64,000 nucleotides of DNA, taken from assembly GCA_033085395.1 (NCBI GenBank), contig JANQBS010000127.1, positions 49,705 through 113,704 of the forward strand, in the 5' to 3' direction. Origin of the DNA: Xanthoparmelia taractica. Taxonomy: Eukaryota; Ascomycota; Lecanoromycetes; Lecanorales; Parmeliaceae. Shown piece after piece: positions 56,183-64,000 of this stretch. Each line of letters opens with the position of its first letter. The stretch's first letter is position 1. The notes beneath the pieces are model-generated. The model was not told where the DNA came from, ran no database searches, and saw nothing but the letters and a program-made list of their open reading frames with translations. The translations under genes and the position numbers were made by a program.

Positions 56183-56999
56183 ATTCTGAAGAGGGATCAG
56201 TGAGTGATGGTGAGAAAGGTAGGAAGTGGGCTCTGGGCACTTTGGTACGTGGTCCTAGATTAGGTGGATGGACCTCTCGAGACACTACTGGCAAGATGCT
56301 CTTTTCTACCAGAAGATAGCCTAGGACATGACGGTACCTACAGGAGTGCCGTAGCTTTGCAAAAATCACAGGATACTATAATGGAAGCCTTTTCCAATTG
56401 GCTCTGTTCAGTATACTTCTAGGTCTTGGCTTTTGAGACGTGAGAACTATTCGGCTGTAATTCGTGAAATTGTGAACCCTAAAAGAAACCTCGACTTAGC
56501 TCAAGACATGTTACATACGAAACAGTGCTGAAATTCTTCTCCTTTCGCGGGAATCAATATTCCCTCAAACATTTAGAAAGCGTGCTCTTCTTCCCTCGCA
56601 TTATCCAGCTTACCCACCTCAACCTAAACATCTCCAAATCACCCAAAACCTTATGCTGCTTTAACAAGCATTCACAACTGGAGGCATCCCTCCCTCAAAG
56701 AGCCGCAGGCAACGCCTTGAATAGTACCTACCTACCTTATCTTGCTTTACTCGTGAGCACGAACTACCTAGTGTAGCAAATATACGTACACTAACGTCAA
56801 CTGAACTGGTATCGAGGACGGATGGGACGCAGATGATATTGAGCGTGGGAAATAATCACGGTTAGCCGTAGAAGTACTAGTATTAAAGTGCCAGAGTGCC
56901 GGACTGCATATGGGGGGGCAGTGAGTGGAAGGAAGAGTGGGTAGGGAGTGCACGCTTGATAAGCTCTGTCCCCGCCCTAGAAACATGACTCGCTTTCAT
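56183..56999. other. Intergenic, no gene recognised
   Basis: 817 bp between the fragment and the methyltransferase stop. Short frames only. Confidence 0.5.
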
Positions 57000-57815
57000 C
57001 TACTTTCTCGCTACAAATAAGAAAACCTTCATCACATCAAAGTCCTCAGCACCAGCATACTTCTCCCTCACAATCCTCTCGAACACCGGCCTTATCGCAC
57101 TCTCCATACCTTTATCCCACCACGGCTGATACGCACGCACAAACTCCGGATTCCTCGACTCGAGAAAATATCCGGAAAACTCCTCTGGACTCTCAAAATT
57201 CCACCGCGGGCAAATCGTCCTCGATCGGACATCTTTGAAGCCTACCTCTTGGATATACGTCATCAGGCGCGCCTCGTCCGCCCAATCCGGAGTCCATGCG
57301 TGCGGGTAAGTATAGCCTGGCTCGAACTGCCTCACCGTCTCCTCCCAAGGCGCATCGAAGCACAGTTCGCCCCACATGCACAAGCCGAGCGTGCCCCCGG
57401 GTGCGGTAACGCGGTACATTTCCCCAAGAGCGCGTCGCGGGTCCGGGGTAAATTGCAACATGAAGGTGCTGAGAGCGTGTGTGAAGGTGCCGTCAGCGAG
57501 GGGGCCTAGATCGACGGCGTCCAGAACCTTACACTCGACGTGCGGTAGGCGTTTCCGTTCGATGGTCTCCAGCATGCCGGGTGAGAGGTCGGCTGCCAGG
57601 ATCGGGATGTTGGGGAATCGGGCGCGGAGGGCGGTGGCGACGACGCCGCTGCCGGCGCCGTTGTCCAAGGCCCTTGCGCTGGGGGCGGACAGGGGAGACT
57701 CGTCGTGGACCCAAGATATCAGTTCCTCGGCCGGGGGGCGGGTAACGTATTCAGCTCCGGCGGCGTATGCTGCTGAGGCGGTGCCCCAGTCGTCGGACAA
57801 TGGCAGCTTGGACAT
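57000..57815 (-). CDS. Class I SAM-dependent methyltransferase
   Basis: A 271-residue single-exon methyltransferase of the Methyltransf_11/25 type. SAM-binding motif I is ALDNGAGSGVVATALR (about 48-63), the acidic post-I residue is in ILAADLSPGML, motif II is in FTHALSTFMLQF and motif III in GEMYRVTAPGGTLGLCMWG. The C-terminal half (WNFESPEEFSGYFLE, FERIVREKYAGAEDF) is a substrate lid. Length and layout resemble small-molecule O- or N-methyltransferases and LaeA-unrelated UbiE-like enzymes; the substrate cannot be inferred. No biosynthetic neighbours are present. The ATG at 57815 gives MSKLPLSDDWGTASAAYAAG, typical of the family. Confidence 0.88.
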   Translation of the reverse strand: MSKLPLSDDWGTASAAYAAGAEYVTRPPAEELISWVHDESPLSAPSARALDNGAGSGVVATALRARFPNIPILAADLSPGMLETIERKRLPHVECKVLDAVDLGPLADGTFTHALSTFMLQFTPDPRRALGEMYRVTAPGGTLGLCMWGELCFDAPWEETVRQFEPGYTYPHAWTPDWADEARLMTYIQEVGFKDVRSRTICPRWNFESPEEFSGYFLESRNPEFVRAYQPWWDKGMESAIRPVFERIVREKYAGAEDFDVMKVFLFVARK

Positions 57816-58480
57816 GAATGGCGAACCGGGTCGAGTGATGAATTTGTGGAATACGCGGTTTTGGGTAGTTGGTGTCGAAAGTGTTTTGGGTCAGTGAAGG
57901 GAGAGGCACTCTGGAGGTAAGATTGGGATTTGGGTGAGAATAAAGGTTCATGATTAATGATGGCAGTCATAGTCCCTGCCCCAGTAAGGTTTCGCGATCC
58001 TGGTCCGGGGCAATTCGGCCGAAGATGTATTCTAACCCTCAATCATCGGATGCTAGTATTTAACGCATCCATTTTCGGCCCAGCTACTCAGATCACCCGG
58101 ATCTACCTCAATGCAGATCTATACCCCCTACGGGGATGACGCACTTCTTTCATCCCATCTTCGAGCAGATCCCGAAGAAGCACAACCGAGACAAAAGGTG
58201 TGGCCAGCAGATGAGGGGTCATGGATGGGGAACCTGGATTAAGCACCGCAGGTGGAGGTTAAGGATGTAACAGTCGGAATTTTGGATTTAAGTAGCCTTG
58301 AATTTTTTCGATGGCTAGATAACCCGTGACAGAAATACGGTATTTCGCCAGGGAAAAGGAACAGTTTGATCGAATGATGGAAGAGCAATGTTGACAAGCT
58401 AGGAGAAAGACATTGGGCTGAGGAACCTCACCTGGCAGGACTGTAATATCACTTTCCTTCTGGCACGGGGCCAGGATCGT
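57816..58480. other. Intergenic, no gene recognised
   Basis: 665 bp between two minus-strand genes; contains the methyltransferase promoter. Confidence 0.5.
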
Positions 58481-59958
58481 TCATCTTCGAATCTTGTGGG
58501 ACTGCTCAACTACCACAGTCTTCATGATGGCCGAACCTTGAATTAACTCGTCTTCCGTCGCCGCCAAGGCTACAGGTCCAATGGCAGGGATCCCGCAGGT
58601 TTTGCCTCCCTCGATATCGGTTGTAACAGCCGCCGGGGGCGCCTCGATGCCTCCATCCTGGAAATACCCCTCGTTCAGCTCCAAATAGTCTCCGTGGAGA
58701 TGGTCTTGGTCGCTCAAGCTTGGAGGTTGCTCTCGGGTGAGGGTATGCCGGTGCCGCAAATGGGGGTTTCTTTCCAGACGTTTATCGTTACGACTACTCA
58801 CTCGTCGACTGAAGAGCGCGGGGATGGTGGGTAGACAGGTACAGATCAAACCTGCAGCAAGTTCGGCTGCACTGTTTTACTGTTAGTACGCCGACGGATA
58901 ATGGGGCTTGAAACGTACGCCCAAAGAAGAATCACAGGTTCATTGTATGCTTTGTCCGGATTAGAGCTGTCACGCATCCGCACGACCCAGCCAATGATAC
59001 TAAAGATTGGTGCACTTGTCGTTTGTTAACGGATCTTTGACACTGAGTCGAAGTCAAGAAGCCATAAAAGGTATGCGAAGTACAAAAGTAGGAAAGACCT
59101 ACATCAAGCCAACTGTAAAGAGCAGACCAACTCCAACTTTTCTTATTCTCTTCATCTGCAACTTCCAAAGAGCCTTCAGGGGTACCAGCAAAATGAAGAA
59201 ATCACTCAACGTGTTGAAAAGCCCGTCGGTATTGAGGACGGTGGCGACACTGACACACGTCCCTTCAATCGATTTATCCCATATCCTGGCTCTCGGGGTG
59301 CATTCCCAGATTTTGACGATAATAGTCGTGATGTAATATAGACAGCAAATTACCATGAATACTCGGAGAGTGATGTCGAATACACTCCAACGGTGTGGAA
59401 GAAACACCCGACGGTAGAGTAGCAGAATGGTCAACTTCGTACAGAGAATCGCAGGAGCATATTCTATGGACGTCACATTGAACCACTAGCGAGACGATAA
59501 TGAGTGAGCGTAAAACTTGATTGGAGCTCATCAGCACGCACATAGACGGGGTCGTACGATTCTGGCAAGGTGAGATCCCACTCATGGACGCCGCCATGTC
59601 TTTTGAACGTAACTTTCGTCAAGACACAGAATATGATCAATCCCATCTGATCTGGATAAGAGTTGGCTCACGGATTCTGGAAAGGGTACGTCTCACATAA
59701 GAGATACAGCACATATCTGAAAGATCTTTAGAACCTTGCATGCGATAGTTGAAGCGAGGGCAACGCACAGTCCTCAAGAATCCACTGCTTTACAACCACA
59801 AGCCTCACCCAGGCCCGTAGTACAAAGACAACCGTTGAAATTGAGAGGCATAATGCGATGCATATGACATCCCCCTGGAGAGTTGACTTTGGATGTGCAA
59901 AGTCAGAGGTCTGTCCAGGGGGTGGGGGCAAGGCAGGAGTTGAAGATGGAGAGACCAT
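58481..59958 (-). CDS. Second seven-TM fungal rhodopsin-like membrane protein
   Basis: Five exons: 59958..59769, 59651..59542, 59485..59103, 58999..58919 and 58871..58481 (introns 117, 56, 103 and 47 nt); phases consistent, 384 residues. The first join yields LEDYQMGLIIFCVLTKV with the conserved acidic-Tyr motif; then HGGVHEWDLTLPES, WFNVTSIEYAPAILCTKLT, LLLYRRVFLPHRW, WECTPRARIWDKSIEGTC, TDGLFNTLSDFFILLVPL, GLIIIGWVVRMRDSSNPD and AAAELAAGLICTCLPTIPAL, all in family order. The tail of about 120 residues is polar. There is no CFEM domain. The first intron is least certain because the frame can also be read a little further into it. It is only distantly similar to the family member at 21014, so not a recent duplicate. 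Confidence 0.82.
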
Positions 59959-61934
59959 GATGAGCAGGGACTAATGACAGCCGCAGAATGATGTTGACCA
60001 GCAAACAGGTTGGTTCGCCATGACGGGAGAGCTCGGTAGATATAGCCCTTCGTCGACTCAACCACTTGGCCTTTCCAAAGGGATAAACTTGCCACTGTAA
60101 ACAAGCAGCGAAGGCTGCTCGATTTGCTGTGCCTCTTCAACTAAAAGAGTTACTTGAGCAACTAACAGCTCATATCCGATGCATGCATGAGGTTGTCTCG
60201 AAGAAGGTTGGGGAGCGTGGGTCGGATCGTAACGTTGTCTGCAATCACATCACATTCCGCAAGGTAGAAGCGTGTAGTCAGGACTGGGAACTGATCAAGC
60301 CCCGTGTGGTACGCATCAAGCTTCCTCTACTTTTGAGACCAATCGGAATTTTTGAATGCTGGATTGTCCGCAATCCTAACTCGGGAAAACCTGGACAGAG
60401 AGTCGAATGAGCTGAGAAAATGTTCTGGGGAGGTCAAATAAGAAAAGCAACAAGTGGCGTGACCGTTTCTGATGCTACCTACGTGCTTCGATCGGTATCA
60501 GCTCTTTGTAACTCATTTGCAGTGATCCGAATAGCTCGCATGAGAGCAGGAGTCCTGATTGGACCATTATGACATTGTATAGATAGTACCCATAAGCAAA
60601 ACCAAACTCAAAAAGAAACATAATCAATTAAAGAGATGGTGGGAAGCGGGTAACATTACATGAAGCCCCTCTCGTAAAGGGTTTGAGGGGCTCTCTCCGC
60701 AGCACGCCGTGGCTCAATCATGCAGCTTGTGTGAGACGTACAACCTCGTGAGTCACACAGTGACTGCTCCGCGAACTAATTATACTGCACTGTTAAAGAT
60801 CTGCGCACGGATCTTGTTGTGCCCCAATAGGCAGCGGCAAGGTAGAAGGGCTCAGCAGCTGGAGGTGATAACGAGCGTTCTCCTCAGATCTTTCGAAGGG
60901 GTTCACCTGAGCTGATCCGCTGCTTGTTACTGTACCAAAGGCTGGTATTCGGCACGCGACAGACGTCACGTCGTATTGCATCGAAGGATTCTTATCCCAG
61001 TATCATTGGGAAAAGACTATCACGGCAGATGCAGACCCAGCTGCATTCGTGCTCCATCTTACCGCCTTACATGAGGCAGTGCAAGAACCTGTCTTATCAG
61101 TCAAGGCTTTTAGCATTACATGCTGAATAATGGTACCGCAAGGCATGTGCATTTCGATGCAGAGCAAATGGTCAATCATTTGTTCGACAATGGGGAATGT
61201 AAGAATTCTCAGTTGGCTCGCATGTTGTGAGGTTGCATCTTACCCCACACACTCGATGTACGAAGCACGCGAGTGTGTGGACATGGATGGAGGGTGAGTT
61301 GGAGGAGGGTACAGCCTTGTGCGAAGTAGGGTTGGCAATGTTCGCGGACCTATGCCAAGGAGTGGGGTATGCAGCATGCATATCAAGGTTGCCATATTTG
61401 GAGGTGTCGCAGCGACTACTTCAATAGGTATTTATGCAAGTGAGAGATTTGTTGCCGGTCAACGTTGCTGTCTTTAAAGAAGTTTCCCTCCATGCAAGTA
61501 AATCCGGTTGCGGATATATCGATGAATCAAATTGCTTACTGAGGGTGCCATAGATGGCTCGGCCGTAGGAGTACTCAAGCCAGTGCACGGGATCTTAGTC
61601 GCTTGGCCGATATTCACGGGAAAGAATTTTGGTTGCTTCGTCGCTGAAACATGAAGTGAATGTTCAGGTGGTCTTTGTGTCAAGGTCATCGGGCCTATGA
61701 TTTATTCAGATGGCTGCTTCATTAACGGTTAAAGGCTTGCAAGTGGGAGCTCTTCAGACTCATATTCAGATGCCAAACCGACTCCACGAGCTCGAACTAC
61801 TGCACCAGCGACCAAAGATGTCTGCACCATCTGCACACTCCCTTGAGGACGACATGTATCTGCAGACAATTGGTCTCCTGTATGCAGTCACGATCGAGAT
61901 GCTGCAGAGCGGACTCTTCTGACAGTTTTGCAGG
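59959..61934. other. Intergenic, no gene recognised
   Basis: About 2 kb with short unsupported frames on both strands. Nothing recognisable before the MFS relic. Confidence 0.45.
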
Positions 61935-62560
61935 GGAAAAGCCTATTCGCAGTCGTCACGCGTCTCTTACTTAATTTCACCACGACCCTGAGTTCGAGTC
62001 TGCCCAGCGGCGCCATCGACAGCCTTGACAAAGCCTTTGGTGTCACCAGCAATCAGCAAGCAACACGCTTTCGGGAATTTCCGTCGTTCTCTTCCTCGTC
62101 GGCTACAGGTTTGAACCCTTGGCATTCGGTCCTGAGAGCGAATCATATGGAAGAAGGATCTGTTTCATCTCCTCCTTTGCCATTTTCACCCTGTTCACTC
62201 TGGCTTGCGCCCTCACCACGAACTGACCAGCCTTGCTGGATTTTCGGTTCTTTATCGGAGCCGGAGCCTCAGCACCTCATGCCATTCTGGGTGGCATGTA
62301 CAGTGACCTGTATCTCAGTCTAATTTGTTAAAACTCTTTATAAACTCATCCATTTGTTTTAGTGCATCGCGCAACAGCAGTGATGATACTCGGTTTGAAG
62401 TCGAACATTGGACCCTTGGCAGGGACCTGTCGTAGCAGGCTATTTCTCAAACACCAATTGGCGATAGATGTTCTGAATCAGTCTCATCATGGCAGGAGGA
62501 ATGTGGCCTATACTGATTTTCCTTCCAGGTTTGCCCATCTAAAAGTTAGTAAGGCCCTTC
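61935..62560 (+). pseudogene. MFS (DHA1-type) transporter relic
   Basis: Pieces of a drug/polyamine-type major facilitator in order but in different frames: KSLFAVVTRLLLNFTTTLSS, LPSGAIDSLDKAFGVTSNQQ, then after a frameshift LSGISVVLFLVGYRFEPLAF and SESYGRRICFISSFAIFTLF (motif A region), TGA at 62224..62226 where Trp is expected, FRFFIGAGASAPHAILGGMY, an apparent intron near 62,300-62,355, HRATAVMILGLKSNIGPLAG, an extra G around 62,420, VAGYFSNTNWR, TAG at 62465..62467 and TGA at 62474..62476 (both expected Trp), and SLIMAGGMWPILIFLP. It stops short of the second half of the transporter. It lies beside the AT-rich retroelement. Confidence 0.85.
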
Positions 62561-62829
62561 TGCCTAATGAATGAATCGCTGCAACCATTTTGCCGGTGAT
62601 ATTCCGTCGGCTTGAGACGGAGGGACACTGCCTTGAGAGGAACCAGGTACTGTTAGTATTAGGTAATCATTTCGCTCGGTTTCTAGCCAATTCCAGCGGG
62701 GAAGGATCCCCTGGTCCAGCCAGCGTTCTATGAGTGGAGACAGCGAATAATGGCGAATCTAATGGAATCTTCTTAGCGAGTATATAGACTGATTCATAAC
62801 CGCCTTCATATGCTTTCTTTCTTATATCC

Positions 62830-64000
62830 TTAAGACTTAATTAATCGAATTAATTAACTAGCCTTAGTTAATCATTAAATAGTATTTCTACTTAGTTATA
62901 GCTATTCGTTATTCATATTTATAATAGATTATAAGCCCGATTAGTCTAAATTAACTTAGTATTAGCTATTTATATTATTATTATAATAGATTAAAATAAT
63001 AAGATATTCGCTGACGAGGGAATAGCGATATCAATCTCGAACGAATAGAAGAGCCTTCACATCAAGTAGGAGAATTTAAATAATATTCACGATTTTTTAC
63101 TCGAGATAGATCTAACGAATCTCGATAAGACTCTTCTAAAGTCGAGTCACGCTCGTTTAAGAGTATTAAAAGACTATAATTATTACACGTGAGTCTAGAT
63201 ATATAAGAGATTTCTATATAAATAAGAAATATAAGAAATAATATTAAAAAGTTTTCTTCGTCTAATAACGAGGAAAAAGATTAAAAATTAAATAATTTTA
63301 AATTAATAAATCGTCACTCTATTAATAAGCGATATTAAGAATTTTTAATAGATATATATAGTTTATTTAAAGCGTGCGAAGAATATTTAAAACGAATTAT
63401 AATAAATTTATAATATAAATAAAAAGAGATAGCTTATAATAATATTATAGCGTTTTTATAACTATATTAAAAGAAGTAATAAATTTATCGATTAGATAAT
63501 TTTAACTCTAAAGTAACTTAGCGATAAGATCTATAATCTCGTCTCGAAGACTAAGCCTTTAGAAATTAATCGTACTGTGATAATTATAAACGCGTGTTAG
63601 AGAAAGAAGTATACGATAATTAAGTTTATACTCGATTAAGTAGATATATTAATATTAATTTTTATTTAAGTTATAATCGAATAACTTAGAAGCGTGAAAT
63701 AAAATATTCGTAAATCTAAGAAAGACGCGAATATAATAAGAGAAGATCGTGATAAGTAAGATTAGCGAGAACGATCTTAAGATATTAATAAGTTAGTTAT
63801 TAAATGTTATAACTGCGATAAGAGAGATTATTATAAATCTAAGTGTATTAATCTTAATAAGAATAATACGAATAAGAATTTAATATTTAAGAATAATTAA
63901 AAGATCTCGAATAAAATATAAGGTTAGCTCGCGAAACGTAAGAATAAAGTAATAGTTGCTACTAAAAATTAGAATAAAAACTTATTTAAATTATTTAAGA
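62830..64000 (+). mobile_element. RIP-degraded retroelement gag, runs off window
   Basis: Extremely AT-rich from about 62,830 to the window end with stops in all frames. A retroviral-type zinc knuckle is still readable at 63805..63846: CYNC, four residues, Tyr, four residues, Cys (YNCDKRDYYKSKC), in which the zinc-binding His has become Tyr, a CAT-to-TAT change expected from RIP. The charged sequence before it fits a gag protein of an LTR or Tad-type element. No LTR, pol or terminal motif is inside the window, so family and limits are uncertain. Confidence 0.72.

Noticed and set aside
60129..60410. Plus-strand 93-codon frame starting with CTG/TTG-like codons
   Set aside because: No ATG in good context, no motif and no conserved neighbour; treated as intergenic.

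Overview
The window is nuclear DNA of a filamentous ascomycete (Pezizomycotina). This rests on short GT..AG introns (about 46-120 nt, many with a CTAAC-like branch site), on fungal housekeeping genes whose products match across spliced exons (Cox19, Npr3, Sgt2, Gir2, Acl4, Bna7, Mms2, Mon2, a Sir2-type sirtuin), and on AT-rich transposon relics full of C-to-T/G-to-A stops typical of repeat-induced point mutation (RIP). A Leotiomycete is my best guess, but that is inference only. Coordinates are given as whole spans; exon limits are in the evidence fields.

Layout. 1-25 kb is gene-rich: a partial serine protease, COX19 and NPR3 in tandem, SGT2, a three-domain secreted protein, a small TIR element at 11.4 kb, a large F-box protein, GIR2 divergent from a small membrane protein plus ACL4, a Brefeldin-sensitivity-type membrane protein, and a 7-TM rhodopsin-like protein. 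25-36 kb is a decay zone: the 3' end of a highly reducing polyketide synthase, a P450, a THEM6-like thioesterase, an FMP52 copy and ankyrin fragments are all broken, while a gamma-glutamylcyclotransferase-like gene and a sirtuin remain open. 36.6-42.9 kb is a RIP-degraded Helitron in which the Rep HUH motif and helicase Walker B are still readable. 43-60 kb is gene-rich again: BNA7, a LYR-motif protein, MMS2, MON2, an I78-type inhibitor, a proline-rich protein, a methyltransferase and a second rhodopsin-like protein. 60-64 kb decays into a broken MFS transporter and a RIP-degraded retroelement gag with a zinc knuckle.

The intact genes serve unrelated core functions: TORC1 nitrogen signalling (NPR3), tail-anchored protein targeting (SGT2), ribosome assembly and translation (ACL4, GIR2), error-free DNA damage tolerance (MMS2), Golgi-endosome traffic (MON2), tryptophan catabolism (BNA7) and mitochondrial assembly (COX19, LYR protein). 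I see no defence island, CRISPR array or clearly new multi-gene system. The most notable signals are pseudogenes with RIP-type stops clustered next to transposon relics, an intron placed directly after the SGT2 start codon, a possible dicistronic arrangement at ACL4, a self-repeating TIR element, and a secreted protein built from three copies of an undescribed four-cysteine domain. No tRNA or rRNA genes were recognised.
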